Source: Prosthecodimorpha hirschii
GTDB taxonomy: Bacteria > Pseudomonadota > Alphaproteobacteria > Rhizobiales > Ancalomicrobiaceae
NCBI RefSeq assembly: GCF_001305515.1
Contig: NZ_LJYW01000001.1
Span: 4,631,525 to 4,695,524 of the forward strand
Direction of reading: 5' to 3'
DNA: 64,000 bases
Shown here: positions 1-10,302 of the stretch, in pieces
How positions within the stretch are numbered: the stretch's first letter is position 1
Layout of the letters: each line of letters opens with the position of its first letter
Translations under genes and position numbers: made by a program
The notes under the pieces: model-generated
The model's database searches: none
Seen by the model: the letters and a program-made list of their open reading frames with translations, nothing else
What the model was told of the DNA's origin: nothing

Positions 1-179
1 GGCATGACGCGACTGATTCGACTTCAAACTTGCAACGCGGCTTGTCTTAGCCGGGTTCGGCCCGGCAGGCCACTGGCGCCTTTCCGGGCATGTCTGCCCA
101 GTCTGGGCCGGTCGCAGGCATGGAGGTCGCGGACGGTCCGGAACCGGACCTCGCCGGGTTGCCGGACCCGGCCCGGCGA

Positions 180-1151
180 TCACGGGACCAGGATGGAACA
201 GCCCGCCGTGGCGCCGGTTTCCAGGTCGCGTTGCGCACGCGGCGCGTCCTCGAGCCGGTATTCCCGCCCGATGCGGCCGTCGATCGTCCCGTCCCGGAGG
301 GCGCCGATGACGGCCTCGGAGGCGGCGCGGTAGGTCTCCGGCTCGGCCGCGTAGGCCATGACGCTCGGCCGCGCCAGCGCGATGGATCGGATCGGTCCCA
401 GATCCTCCGCTCTGATCGGCGGAATGGGACCGGCGGCCTGGCCGACCGACGCGACCGTGCCGAACTTGCGGACGCAGTCCAAGGTTCGGGCCAGCATGGT
501 TCCGCCGATGCCGTCGATCGCGAAATCGACGCCCGTCCCGCCGGTCAGCCGCCGCGTCTCGCCGACGAGATCGGCGTCGCGGCCGACGATGACATGATCG
601 GCGCCGTTTGCCCGCGCGATCTCGGCCTTGTCGGGCGACCCTGCCGTGCCGATCACGATGCAGCCGCTGCGCCTTGCCCAGCGGGTCAGGATGCTGCCGA
701 GGCCGCCTGCCGCCGCATGGACCAACAGGGTCTTGCCCGGGCCGGCGGCAAAAACGCGGGTGAGGAGCATGTGAGCCGTCAGGGCGCGCAGGAACCCGCC
801 CGCCGCCGCTTTCGCGTCGATGTCGTCGGGCAGCGGCACGGCGCGCCAGCCCGGCAGCACCCGCCGCGTCGCATAGCCCCCCGGAAGGCCCGCATAGGCG
901 ATGCGGTCGCCGACCCTGAGACCGTGCACGGCCTCGCCCACGGCTTCGACGATGCCGGTGGCTTCGACGCCGAGCACCGCCGGCAGGGGCAGGGGATAGA
1001 GCCCGGTGCGTTGATAGATGTCGATGAAATTCACGCCGATCGCGTCCTGGCGGATCAGGATCTCGCCGGCAGCCGGGGTGGGCGGTTCGAATTCGGCCAT
1101 ACGCAGGGTCTCGATGCCGCCGAAGGATATCAATTCCACTTTCCGGTCCAT
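180..1151 (-). CDS. Zinc-independent quinone oxidoreductase (MDR family)
   Basis: 323-residue medium-chain dehydrogenase/reductase of the QOR (NADPH:quinone reductase) type. The N-terminal GroES-like half carries GVNFIDIYQRTGLYP and LGVEATGIVEAVG; the C-terminal Rossmann half has the nucleotide-binding stretch HAAAGGLGSILTRWAR (about residues 145-160). No structural-zinc cysteine cluster is visible, which fits the zinc-free quinone oxidoreductase branch. Length matches the family (about 325). It would reduce quinones or alpha,beta-unsaturated carbonyls with NADPH in the cytosol. It is divergent from the LysR gene that starts 89 bp away, so that regulator probably controls it (inference). The substrate cannot be told from sequence. 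The 179 bp between the window start and the stop codon show nothing recognisable. Confidence 0.88.
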   Translation of the reverse strand: MDRKVELISFGGIETLRMAEFEPPTPAAGEILIRQDAIGVNFIDIYQRTGLYPLPLPAVLGVEATGIVEAVGEAVHGLRVGDRIAYAGLPGGYATRRVLPGWRAVPLPDDIDAKAAAGGFLRALTAHMLLTRVFAAGPGKTLLVHAAAGGLGSILTRWARRSGCIVIGTAGSPDKAEIARANGADHVIVGRDADLVGETRRLTGGTGVDFAIDGIGGTMLARTLDCVRKFGTVASVGQAAGPIPPIRAEDLGPIRSIALARPSVMAYAAEPETYRAASEAVIGALRDGTIDGRIGREYRLEDAPRAQRDLETGATAGCSILVP

Positions 1152-1240
1152 GGTCGGGTCCTCCTCGGACCCTGTCTCGCAACTGGCGACCCGAGAGGAA
1201 ATCCCCTATGGCTTCCCGTGATCCGTGAGAAAATTCCCCG

Positions 1241-2104
1241 ATGGATTGGGATGACCTTCGCCATTTCGCCGCCCTGGCCGAAGCCGGCTCGCTCTCGGCT
1301 GCGGCTCGGCGCCTGGGCATCGAACATGCGACGGTGGCGCGCCGGATCCTGTCCTTGGAGCGCACCCTCGCGGTGCCGCTGGTCGACCGGCGCGGCCGGC
1401 GCTGGACCCTGACCGAGGCGGGATTGCGCCTGGCCGCCATTGCCGCACGCATGGAGGGGGAGGCGCAGGCGGCGCGGCGCCTGGCGGAGGCCACGCGCAC
1501 CGACCTGCAGGGCACCGTGACGGTGAGCGCACCGCCAGCCTTGGCGGCGGCGATCCTGGCGGCTCCACTGGTCGGCCTGCAGGCGCGCCATCCCGGTCTG
1601 ACGATCCGCATTGTGGGCGAGGCGCGGACCGCGTCGCTCGACCGCGGCGAGGCCGACGTGGCCATCCGGCTCACGCGGCCCGAAAGCGGCGACCTGACCA
1701 TCACCCGGCTCGGCCGGATCGGCTTCCGCCTCTATGCGAGCCCAGGCTATCTCGCCGCCTGCCTGCCGGCCGAATGGCGCTTCATCGGCTACGACGGCAC
1801 GCCGGCTCCGCCGCCCCAGCAGGCCGCGTTGGAAGCCTTTGCGGCCGGACGCCCGATGGCGTTCATGGCCAGCAGCCTGGAGATCCAGCAGGCCGCCGCG
1901 CGCGCGGGCGGCGGCATCGCGGTCCTTCCCGATTTCCTGGGGCGGGCAGATGCCGGGCTGATCGCCGTCCCGCCGGATCGGCCGATCATCGAGCGCGAGG
2001 TCTGGTTCGTGGCGCATAGCGACCTGATGCGCTCGGGACCGGTTCGGGCCGTTCTCGCATGCCTGCGCGCGGCGCCGGCCCTGTTTGCCGCGGTTCCGGG
2101 TTGA
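1241..2104 (+). CDS. LysR-family transcriptional regulator
   Basis: 287 residues. The first 60 residues are a typical LysR winged helix-turn-helix ([24 protein letters not shown], then [12 protein letters not shown]), followed by a periplasmic-binding-protein-like effector domain from about residue 90. The opening MDWDDLRHF is the usual start of the subgroup that acts beside oxidoreductase genes. It is divergent from the quinone oxidoreductase gene, the classic LysR arrangement, so regulation of that gene is likely but inferred. The effector is unknown. The 3' end overlaps only the untranslated leader of xseA once the xseA start is placed at 2151. Confidence 0.9.
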   Translation: MDWDDLRHFAALAEAGSLSAAARRLGIEHATVARRILSLERTLAVPLVDRRGRRWTLTEAGLRLAAIAARMEGEAQAARRLAEATRTDLQGTVTVSAPPALAAAILAAPLVGLQARHPGLTIRIVGEARTASLDRGEADVAIRLTRPESGDLTITRLGRIGFRLYASPGYLAACLPAEWRFIGYDGTPAPPPQQAALEAFAAGRPMAFMASSLEIQQAAARAGGGIAVLPDFLGRADAGLIAVPPDRPIIEREVWFVAHSDLMRSGPVRAVLACLRAAPALFAAVPG

Positions 2105-2150
2105 CGGACGGCCGGCCAGCCGGCAACCCTCGGCCGGAAGGAGCCCGCCC

Positions 2151-3761
2151 TTGGCCGAACCGCTGCCGAACACCCCCGAATTCACCGTCTCCGAGCTCAG
2201 CTACTCGATTCGTCGGACGATCGAGGACGGCTTCGGCCAGGTGCGCGTGCGCGGCGAGATCTCCGGCTATCGCGGCCCGCATTCCTCCGGCCATGCCTAT
2301 TTCGCGCTGAAGGACGAGGGCGCCAAGATCGAGGCGGTGATCTGGCGACAGGCGATGGCGCGGCTGCGCTTCAAGCCCGAGGAGGGGCTGGAGGTGATCG
2401 CGACCGGCCGGGTGACGACCTTCCCGGGCGGTTCGAAATACCAGATCGTGATCGACAGCCTGGAGCCGGCCGGCGTCGGCGCCCTGATGGCGCTCTTGGA
2501 GGAACGGCGCCGCAAGCTCGGCGCCGAAGGCCTGTTCGATACCGGCCGCAAGAAGAAGCTGCCCTTCCTGCCGCGCGTCATCGGGGTCGTCACCTCGCCG
2601 ACCGGCGCGGTGATCCGCGACATCCTGCACCGCCTCGCCGACCGCTTCCCGACCCGCGTCCTGGTCTGGCCGGTGCGCGTGCAGGGCGAGACCTCGGCGC
2701 GCGAGGTGGCGGCGGCGATCGAGGGCTTCAACGCGCTCGCCCCGGACGGCCGCATCCCGCGCCCCGACGTGCTGATCGTGGCGCGCGGCGGCGGCAGCCT
2801 GGAGGATCTGTGGGGCTTCAACGAGGAGATCGTGGTGCGCGCGGCCGCGGCGAGCCGCATCCCGCTCGTCTCTGCGGTCGGCCACGAGACCGACTGGACC
2901 CTGATCGACCATGCCGCCGATCTGCGCGCGCCGACCCCGACCGGCGCGGCCGAGATGGTCGTGCCGGTCCGCTCGGAGCTGATCGGCAAGATCGCCTCGC
3001 TCGACGGCCGGCTCTGGCAGACCACCGTCCGCTCGATGGAGGCGCGCCGCAATGCCCTGCGGTCGGCCGTCCGCGCGCTCGGCTCGCCCGAATCCTTCCT
3101 GTCGACCCGGCGCCAGCGGCTCGACCTCGCGGCCGGCCGTCTGTCGCAGGCCCTGGGCGAGGCGACGCGCATCCACGCGACCCGCTTCGCGCGCGCCTCG
3201 GCGCGCCTGTCGCCCGATCTCCTGGCGCGCGCCCTGCGCCTCGGCCGGGAACGGCTCGACCGGCTCGGCGACCGGAGCCTGCGGGCGGTCGCGGTGCTCG
3301 GCGAGCGGCGCAGTGCGGCGCTGGCGCGGCTCTCCGGCCGGCTCCGGGCCGAGCCGCTGTTCGCCCGTCTCGAACGCGGCGCGGAGCGGGCCGACGGGCT
3401 CGGCCGGCGGCTCGATGCGGCCTTCCTGCGCCAGGTCGAGCGCCGCCGCGACCGGCTCGACGCGGCCGGGCGCCTGCTGGCGACGCTCTCCTACAAGGCG
3501 GTGCTGGCGCGCGGCTTCGTCCTGGTCGCCGGCCCGGACGGCCGGCCGGTGCGCTCGGCCGCCGCGCTGGCGCCGGGCGACGGCGTGGCGCTGGAATTCG
3601 CCGACGGCCGGGTCCGGGCGACGGTCGACGGCGCCGATGCCGGCGGCCCGCCGGGCCCGGTCGGCGCCGCCCCCGAGCCGGGAGCGCCGGCGAGACCCGC
3701 CGCCGCAGCCCGGCCGCGCCGGCGCGAAAGCCGGTCGGGCGAGCAGGGCAGTCTGTTCTGA
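2151..3761 (+). CDS. xseA: Exodeoxyribonuclease VII large subunit
   Basis: Large subunit of exonuclease VII, which degrades single-stranded DNA from both ends with XseB in the cytoplasm. The protein opens with [19 protein letters not shown] and an OB-fold, then the catalytic block [35 protein letters not shown] and [20 protein letters not shown], and a long Arg/Ala-rich helical region. 536 residues from the chosen start. I chose the TTG at 2151 over the ATG at 2085: an AAGGAG sits about 9 nt before the TTG, family homology begins just after it, and the ATG lies inside the LysR gene in front. The last 45 residues are a Pro/Ala/Arg-rich low-complexity tail. xseB is not adjacent. Confidence 0.93.
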   Translation: MAEPLPNTPEFTVSELSYSIRRTIEDGFGQVRVRGEISGYRGPHSSGHAYFALKDEGAKIEAVIWRQAMARLRFKPEEGLEVIATGRVTTFPGGSKYQIVIDSLEPAGVGALMALLEERRRKLGAEGLFDTGRKKKLPFLPRVIGVVTSPTGAVIRDILHRLADRFPTRVLVWPVRVQGETSAREVAAAIEGFNALAPDGRIPRPDVLIVARGGGSLEDLWGFNEEIVVRAAAASRIPLVSAVGHETDWTLIDHAADLRAPTPTGAAEMVVPVRSELIGKIASLDGRLWQTTVRSMEARRNALRSAVRALGSPESFLSTRRQRLDLAAGRLSQALGEATRIHATRFARASARLSPDLLARALRLGRERLDRLGDRSLRAVAVLGERRSAALARLSGRLRAEPLFARLERGAERADGLGRRLDAAFLRQVERRRDRLDAAGRLLATLSYKAVLARGFVLVAGPDGRPVRSAAALAPGDGVALEFADGRVRATVDGADAGGPPGPVGAAPEPGAPARPAAAARPRRRESRSGEQGSLF

Positions 3762-3819
3762 CGAAGCGATCCGTCGGGTCCGATCGGAGGGACCGCCGAA
3801 CCCGGTCCGCCGCCTCCGC

Positions 3820-4752
3820 TCAGCGGCGGCGCAGCACCAGGACATTGCCGCAGGCGACCAGCGCCAGCCCGGCCAGCGCCGGCAGGCTCCACCGATAGCC
3901 CTCGAACAGCGTCGAGATGATCAGGGCGAAGACCGGGAACAGGACCGTCGCATAGCCGGCGCGCCCGGCGCCGATGCGGCCGAGCAGGTTCAGATAGGCC
4001 CAGAAGGCGACGACCGAAGAGACCACCGACAGCCAGACCAGCGAGACCAGATAGGTCGCATTCGGTTCGACCGTGAAGGTGGCGCCGCGCGCGACCGCCG
4101 CGACGGTCAGGAACAAGGTGCCGTAGGCCATCCCCCAGGCATTGGCCGAGAGGACCGGCACGCCGGCCGCCTGGACACGGCCCGAGACCTGATTGCCCAG
4201 GCAGAAGCAGAGCGTTCCGGCCGCGCAGAGGCCGAGCCCGAGCGCGGCTTCCGGATCGAAGGTCTGGCCGTGGATCTCGGGCCAGAACAGGAGCGCCACG
4301 CCGGCGGAGCCGAGCAGCGCGCCGGCGAGCGCGCGCGGACCGGGCCGGGTGCCGTCGATCGCGAAGCCGAGCAGCAGGTTGAAGACGGAGGTCAGCGAGA
4401 ACACCACGGACAGGAGCCCGGAGGCGAGATGCTGGCCGCCATGGTAGAAGAGCGCGAAATTGGTCGAGAACATCAACAGGCCCATCAGGGCGAAACGGCC
4501 GTGGATGCGGACCGGGAAGGCGAGCGGCAGGCCGCGCGCGGCGACCCAGCCGAACATCAGGACGGCCGCGAGCAGGAAGCGCCAGACCAGGGAGACTTCC
4601 GGCGCCACGACACCGAGCTGGTTGCGCAGCGCGATCCAACTGGTCGACCAGGCGAACACCGTCACCGCATAGAGGGCCAGTTCGATGCGGCCGAAGGGGC
4701 GGCGCTCGGCAGCGGCGCGCGGCATCGGAACGGCGGCGGAGGTCACGGACAC
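3820..4752 (-). CDS. EamA/DMT-family transporter
   Basis: 310-residue integral membrane protein with about ten hydrophobic segments arranged as two EamA repeats (drug/metabolite transporter superfamily), for example LYAVTVFAWSTSWIALRNQL near the start and ALAGALLGSAGVALLFWP in mid-protein. Such proteins export metabolites or drugs across the inner membrane; the substrate cannot be predicted. The longest reading uses a GTG at 4752; an ATG nine codons in (4725) is an alternative, and the first hydrophobic segment starts after both. It converges on xseA, with 58 bp between the stop codons and no clear terminator hairpin seen there. Confidence 0.85.
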   Translation of the reverse strand: MSVTSAAVPMPRAAAERRPFGRIELALYAVTVFAWSTSWIALRNQLGVVAPEVSLVWRFLLAAVLMFGWVAARGLPLAFPVRIHGRFALMGLLMFSTNFALFYHGGQHLASGLLSVVFSLTSVFNLLLGFAIDGTRPGPRALAGALLGSAGVALLFWPEIHGQTFDPEAALGLGLCAAGTLCFCLGNQVSGRVQAAGVPVLSANAWGMAYGTLFLTVAAVARGATFTVEPNATYLVSLVWLSVVSSVVAFWAYLNLLGRIGAGRAGYATVLFPVFALIISTLFEGYRWSLPALAGLALVACGNVLVLRRR

Positions 4753-5038
4753 TGGTTTCGTCCCGGATGGCGGCAGCCGGAGCGGTTCGGCGCGATCCGT
4801 CGCGCGGAAACCGGTTCAGGCTCTTGAAATGGGAGCCTGCCCCCATGTGCGGGCGCACCCACCCGATCGGGACAGGCTCTGGCGAAGCCCGGATCAGTGC
4901 AACGGCGGTGACCCGCTGTCCAGTTCATGTTTTGCAGCCGTCCCATCACGCCGGCTGATGGGTCGGCAGCGCCCGAATCCCTATCGTGCCGCAGCCCGAT
5001 CGGTTAGACATTCGGGAAACGCGCGGCGGTCAGGTTCC

Positions 5039-5743
5039 ATGATCATCTCCCATCGGCATCGGTTCATCTTCCTCAAGACCGGCAAGGCGGCCGGCACCTC
5101 GATCGAGTTGTTTCTCTCGCGGTTTCTCGGCCCTGACGACATTGCGACGCCGGTCAGTGCGGAAGACGAGCCGAAGCGGGCGCCACTCCGCCCCACCAAC
5201 TACCTGCGCGAGCCGGGTCCGCTCGGCTGGAAGCGCTGGGGTGCGCGACTGCCCGGACCCGTCGGGCGCTGGATCGGCCGACCGGACCGGCGCTTCGACT
5301 ACTTCAACCACATCCCGGCCCGGCTGGTCCGCCAATATGTCGGCCACGACGTCTGGACGGGCTATTTCAAGTTCGCCTTCGAGCGCAATCCGTGGGACCG
5401 GCAGGTCTCCTCCTGGTACTGGGCGACCCGGCACCAGTCGGAGGCGACGCGGCCCGACTTCAAGACCTTCACGGCGGTGGAGGGGCGGCGCGTGCGCGGC
5501 TTCCCGATCTATTCGATCGACGGCACCGTCGCGGTCGACAAGATCGGCCGCTACGAGACGCTCGAAGCCGATCTCGCCGACATTCTCGCCCGCGTCGGCA
5601 TCGATGCGCCCGTCGACCTGCCGCGGTCCAAGGGCGGGTTGCGCCCGGATGGGGACTATCGCCGGCACTATGACGACGCCACCCGCAGCCTGATCGGCCG
5701 CCACTGCGCACGCGAGATCGCCCTGATGGGCTACGAGTTCTGA
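5039..5743 (+). CDS. Sulfotransferase family 2-like protein
   Basis: 234 residues. The N terminus MIISHRHRFIFLKTGKAAGT has the shape of the PAPS 5'-phosphosulfate-binding loop (K-x-G/A-G-T-S), and FAFERNPWDRQVSSWYW around residue 115 matches the 3'-phosphate-binding motif (R-N-P-x-D-R-x-x-S-x-Y) of carbohydrate-type sulfotransferases. It would transfer sulfate from PAPS to a carbohydrate or surface polymer; the acceptor is unknown. The open frame extends upstream to 4685, but homology and the AT-richer leader support the ATG at 5039. The gene is followed 16 bp later by an acyl-CoA dehydrogenase gene, probably only by co-orientation. Confidence 0.78.
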   Translation: MIISHRHRFIFLKTGKAAGTSIELFLSRFLGPDDIATPVSAEDEPKRAPLRPTNYLREPGPLGWKRWGARLPGPVGRWIGRPDRRFDYFNHIPARLVRQYVGHDVWTGYFKFAFERNPWDRQVSSWYWATRHQSEATRPDFKTFTAVEGRRVRGFPIYSIDGTVAVDKIGRYETLEADLADILARVGIDAPVDLPRSKGGLRPDGDYRRHYDDATRSLIGRHCAREIALMGYEF

Positions 5744-5759
5744 GCGGAGCCGCCGAGCC

Positions 5760-6917
<1,158 letters not shown>

Positions 6918-7103
6918 ACTGCACGGGCATCGGGTTCCGCAGGTCCGAGCCGCAGTGCTATACCGCTCCGGCCCGGACGCCCGGACCGGCCGCCCCCCCG
7001 GGGCGGCATGCGCAGGCGAGCCGGGGACCGTCCGCCCGCCGCCCCCGGCGGTGCGGGCGGCAGGACTTCCGTCGGGACGGACACGCGAAGAGGAACGGCA
7101 AGC

Positions 7104-7883
7104 ATGGATCTCGGCATCAAGGGCCGCAAGGCGATCGTCTGCGCCGCGTCGAAGGGTATCGGACGGGCCTGCGCGATGTCGCTGGCGCGCGAGGGCGTCG
7201 AAGTGCTGATCACCGCGCGCGGCGTCGAGGCGCTGGAGGCGACGGCCGCCGACATCCGCGCGGCGACCGGCGCGATCGTCCATACGGTCGCCGGCGACGT
7301 GACCACCAAGGAGGGCCGCGCCGCCATCCTGGCGGCGATGCCCGACCCCGACATCCTCATCAACAATGCCGGCGGCCCGCCCGCGGGCGACTTCCACGAC
7401 TGGGACGAGGCGACCTGGACCAAGGCCGTCGAGGCCAACATGATCACCCCGATCATGCTGATCCGCGCCGTGGTCGACGGCATGGCGGCGCGCAAGTTCG
7501 GCCGCATCGTCAACGTCACCTCCTCGGCCGTGAAGGCGCCGATCCCCGAACTCGGCCTCTCCAACGGCGCCCGCGCCGGCCTGACCGGCTTCGTCGCCGG
7601 CATCGCCCGGCAGATGGTCCGCCACAACGTGACCATCAACAACATGCTGCCCGGTCATATCGACACCGACCGGCTGACCGCCAACATCGCCGGCAACGCC
7701 GCCCGTTCGGGGCGCACCGTCGAGGCCACGCGCGAGGCGATGCTCGCCGCCAACCCGGCCGGCCGCTTCGGCACCGCGGAAGAGTTCGGCGAGGCCTGCG
7801 CCTTCCTGTGCTCCGCCCAGGCCGGCTTCATCGCCGGCCAGAACATCCTGATCGACGGCGCCCGCTATCCGGGCACCTTCTGA
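7104..7883 (+). CDS. SDR-family NAD(P)-dependent oxidoreductase
   Basis: 259-residue short-chain dehydrogenase. The cofactor loop is CAASKGIGRACAMSLAREGV (TGxxxGIG type with the first Gly changed to Ala), followed by NNAGGPPAGDF. The catalytic Ser lies in NVTSSAVKAPIPELGLSNGA; the usual YxxxK is replaced by LSNGARAG, so the Tyr is not seen and Asn or Ser stands in its place. This NNAGG...SNGAR pattern is typical of a divergent SDR subfamily. The start at 7104 is preceded by GAAGAGGAAC; the frame runs open to 7008 without homology. The substrate is unknown. It lies 186 bp behind the acyl-CoA dehydrogenase gene. Confidence 0.88.
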   Translation: MDLGIKGRKAIVCAASKGIGRACAMSLAREGVEVLITARGVEALEATAADIRAATGAIVHTVAGDVTTKEGRAAILAAMPDPDILINNAGGPPAGDFHDWDEATWTKAVEANMITPIMLIRAVVDGMAARKFGRIVNVTSSAVKAPIPELGLSNGARAGLTGFVAGIARQMVRHNVTINNMLPGHIDTDRLTANIAGNAARSGRTVEATREAMLAANPAGRFGTAEEFGEACAFLCSAQAGFIAGQNILIDGARYPGTF

Positions 7884-7982
7884 CGGGTCGAGAACCCACG
7901 CCGGTGCGATCGTCCGCGGACGCGGTTTGGCGGTGTCGTCCCGCCGCGTCCTGCGCTAGTCTGCGGGTCGCAGGGGGTCACC

Positions 7983-8276
7983 ATGCGACGCGACGAACTG
8001 ATCGAGGGCATTCTGGCCGAAGCCGACGCCATTCGGGCTCTCGGGGCGACTGCGCTCTACATCTTTGGTTCCCGCGCCCGCGACGAGGCGCGGGACGACA
8101 GCGACCTTGACGCCTACGTCGACGTGGCGCCGGAGCGCTTCGGTCTTGTCGAACTCGTCCGGCTCGAGGATCTGCTGAAGTCTGCATTGCAGATTGAGGT
8201 GCAGTTGAGCACCCGGGACGCCTTGCACCCACGCCTGCGCGCCCGCATCGAGCGGGAAGCGGTGCGGGTCTTGTAG
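7983..8276 (+). CDS. Minimal nucleotidyltransferase (MNT-like), no HEPN partner
   Basis: 97 residues forming a single polymerase-beta-type nucleotidyltransferase fold: LYIFGSRARDEARDDSDLDA holds the GS loop and the D-x-D metal-binding pair (about residues 28-44), with a third acidic position possible in IEVQL. MNT proteins usually pair with a HEPN ribonuclease and neutralise it by AMPylation. Here no HEPN/DUF86 frame follows or precedes; the next gene is an unrelated host-attachment-family protein 180 bp downstream. AGGGGG 6 nt before the ATG supports the start. It is either an orphan antitoxin or a stand-alone nucleotidyltransferase. Confidence 0.75.
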   Translation: MRRDELIEGILAEADAIRALGATALYIFGSRARDEARDDSDLDAYVDVAPERFGLVELVRLEDLLKSALQIEVQLSTRDALHPRLRARIEREAVRVL

Positions 8277-8456
8277 CGCTCATGAAGAGCCGGCTGCCGT
8301 TCCTGCCTGGACGCCGGCGTTACCGGGAGCGGCAGAATTGTGCTGCTTGTGCCGGTGTTCTGGTTGACGTTTGGGCAAGTGCTCAGCATTTGAGCGGGAT
8401 CAACGCGCGGCGGCCGGCGACCGGATAATCTTCCTGCAACCATGCAGGAGGACATC

Positions 8457-8906
8457 ATGCGACGCGAAACGACTTGGGTTGTGGTCGCCGACGGTGCGCG
8501 GGCGCGCATTCTGGAAGCGCTCGGGGTCGGTGCCGGGCTGCGGCAGATCGAAAACGGCACCATGGCCGGCAGCCGGGACCTCGCCTCCGAGATCGGCAGC
8601 GACCGGCCCGGACGGTCCTACGAGAGCGTCGGCGGCCAGCATCATGCCGTCGAGCCGCATACGCCGGTGCGCGAAAGCCTGGAGCGTGCCTTCATCGAGG
8701 CGGTGATCGACCGGCTGGTCGAGGCCAAGAAGGCCGGGCAGTTCGACCGTCTGGTCTTCGTCGCCGCGCCGCACGCGCTCGGCGCCTTCCGGGCGCTGGC
8801 GCCGGAGGCGCTGCAGCAGAAGGTGGTCGGCACGCTCGACAAGGATCTGACGCGCGAGCCCAACGAGGCGATCGCCGAAGCCGTCCGCGCCTTCGCGCCG
8901 GTCTGA
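8457..8906 (+). CDS. Host attachment protein family (PF10116-like)
   Basis: 149 residues resembling the host-attachment (AtsE/baeRF-like) family: RRETTWVVVADGARARILEA at the N terminus, a central QHHAVEPHTPVRESLERAF and a C-terminal KDLTREPNEAIAEAVR. Members are small Rossmann-like cytosolic proteins; the name comes from a plant-attachment phenotype in Agrobacterium and the biochemical role is unsettled. I chose the ATG at 8457 over the ATG at 8442, because AGGAGG at 8446-8451 would be the ribosome site for 8457 and lies inside the longer reading. It is followed 213 bp later by the UspA gene, a common neighbourhood for stress-associated proteins. Confidence 0.82.
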   Translation: MRRETTWVVVADGARARILEALGVGAGLRQIENGTMAGSRDLASEIGSDRPGRSYESVGGQHHAVEPHTPVRESLERAFIEAVIDRLVEAKKAGQFDRLVFVAAPHALGAFRALAPEALQQKVVGTLDKDLTREPNEAIAEAVRAFAPV

Positions 8907-9013
8907 CGGCGGGGCCGGTGCCGTATCCCGGTGCCGTACCCCGCGGCTCTGCACTCCGTGCATAGCGCCGATCGGAAAAGACGGGGCTGGATGCGCGTGC
9001 CGCGGCCTTAGAT

Positions 9014-9027
9014 TTGACGCGCATCAA
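9014..9027. promoter_or_regulatory. FNR/FixK-type binding site
   Basis: TTGACGCGCATCAA matches the FNR/FixK consensus TTGAT-N4-ATCAA at nine of the ten arm positions (second T of the left arm is C, which is common in FixK sites). It lies 93 bp before the UspA start codon, where an activator site at about -41 would fit with a leader of about 50 nt. Inference: low-oxygen activation of the UspA gene and perhaps the acyl-CoA synthetase gene behind it. Confidence 0.6.
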
Positions 9028-9119
9028 CGACCGTCATGTGGGTGCGCCTATGGTGCGCGGCGTCGGGGCAGATCCCGGACGGACGGTCCCAACGGCTTCC
9101 CGACACGAGGAGAATTTCC

Positions 9120-9956
9120 ATGGCCATCAAGGATATCCTGCTTCTGCTCGATCTCGGACGCGAAGCCGGTCCCTCCGCGGCGGTCGCCGTCGACCTCGCC
9201 GCCCGCTTCCAGGCGCATGTCACCGGCGTGGCGCTCGCCATCGACCCGATCGTGCCCGGCTTCGTCGCCGCGCCGATCCCGGTCGAGCTGATCGAGGCCG
9301 CGCGCGACGAGGCGATCCGGACGGCGCAGGGCGCGGCCGCCGGCTTCGAGGCGCTGGCCGAGCGGACCGGCGTCTCGCGCGAGACCCGCATCGTCGAGGT
9401 GCTGATGGGCGGCGCGCCCGACAGCCTGCTCGCCAATTGCCGTCTGACCGACCTCGTCGTGGTCGGCCAGCAGGATTCCTCCGCTCCCGAAGCGATGCGC
9501 GAGGAACTGATCGAGGCCGCCCTGTTCGAAGGCACCGCGCCGCTCCTGATCCTGCCCTACATCACCCGCGGCGGCTCGATCCCGACCGGCAAGGTGATGA
9601 TCGCCTGGGACGGCAGCCGCACCGCGGCCCGTGCGGTCCACCATGCCCTGCCGTTCCTGGCGATCGCCCAGTCGATCACCGTCGTGATGGTCGGCACCGC
9701 GCTCGACCAGCCCGGCGAGCCCGGCGCCGATCTCGCCACCTACCTGGCCCGGCACGGCTTCTCGGTCGATGTCGAGACCATCCCGGCGCCGGCCACCGGC
9801 GTCTCCGACGCGCTCCTCAACCATGCCGCCGACCGCGGCTTCGACCTCCTGGTCATGGGCGGCTACGGCCACAGCCGGGTGCGCGAATTCCTGTTCGGCG
9901 GCGCGACCCGCGGCATCCTCGCCAACATGACCGTGCCGGTCCTGATGGCCCATTGA
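9120..9956 (+). CDS. Universal stress protein, two UspA domains
   Basis: 278 residues made of two tandem UspA domains. The first begins MAIKDILLLLDLGREAG; the second begins near GKVMIAWDGSRTAARAVHHA and ends with the nucleotide-binding signature VMGGYGHSRVREFLFGGATR (G-x2-G-x9-G-S/A/T type) and NMTVPVLMAH. UspA proteins bind ATP and act in stress survival, often under low oxygen in alphaproteobacteria. The start at 9120 follows ACGAGGAGAA; the frame extends to 9036 without homology. An FNR/FixK-like box lies upstream. The acyl-CoA synthetase/GNAT gene follows in the same direction after 346 bp. Confidence 0.9.
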   Translation: MAIKDILLLLDLGREAGPSAAVAVDLAARFQAHVTGVALAIDPIVPGFVAAPIPVELIEAARDEAIRTAQGAAAGFEALAERTGVSRETRIVEVLMGGAPDSLLANCRLTDLVVVGQQDSSAPEAMREELIEAALFEGTAPLLILPYITRGGSIPTGKVMIAWDGSRTAARAVHHALPFLAIAQSITVVMVGTALDQPGEPGADLATYLARHGFSVDVETIPAPATGVSDALLNHAADRGFDLLVMGGYGHSRVREFLFGGATRGILANMTVPVLMAH

Positions 9957-10302
9957 TCCCCTGCGGCGGACGCGACCGGCCCGTCCGGACGCGCGCCCGC
10001 CGTCAATAGCCCCTGCGGTGGACGGGTCCGGCTCCGGCCGGACGCGCCCGCCGCCAAAAGCCGACAAGGCAGCCCCACGGGGCCGGCCGGCCCGTCCGGG
10101 TCGGTCCGGCTACCGATGGGAGGTTCCGGGAACGAAGCGTCCGGTCCATGATGGATGCCGCCCGTCCGCGCCTGTCGGCCGATGCCGGCGGCGAGGCCCG
10201 GGCCGGAGGGTGAATGCCGGAGATCGTCGGCAACGCTGGGCCTCCGGGCCGCGTGCCGGGGCATTCCGGCGCCTTCCCGTTCCTCGATCCCCCGTGGGCG
10301 CC
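9957..10302. repeat. Intergenic region with imperfect 52-bp tandem repeat
   Basis: Gene-free stretch between the UspA and acyl-CoA synthetase genes. Positions 9958-10009 and 10010-10060 are two imperfect copies of about 52 bp, both starting CCCCTGCGGYGGACG and ending GCCCGCCGYCAAWAG. Each holds a GC-rich self-complementary core around GTCCGGACGCG or CCGGCCGGACG. The remaining 240 bp are GC-rich with no recognisable promoter or RNA gene. Confidence 0.5.

Noticed and set aside
1986..3845. 619-residue frame opposite xseA
   Set aside because: Antisense shadow with no domain; xseA motifs on the plus strand are unambiguous.
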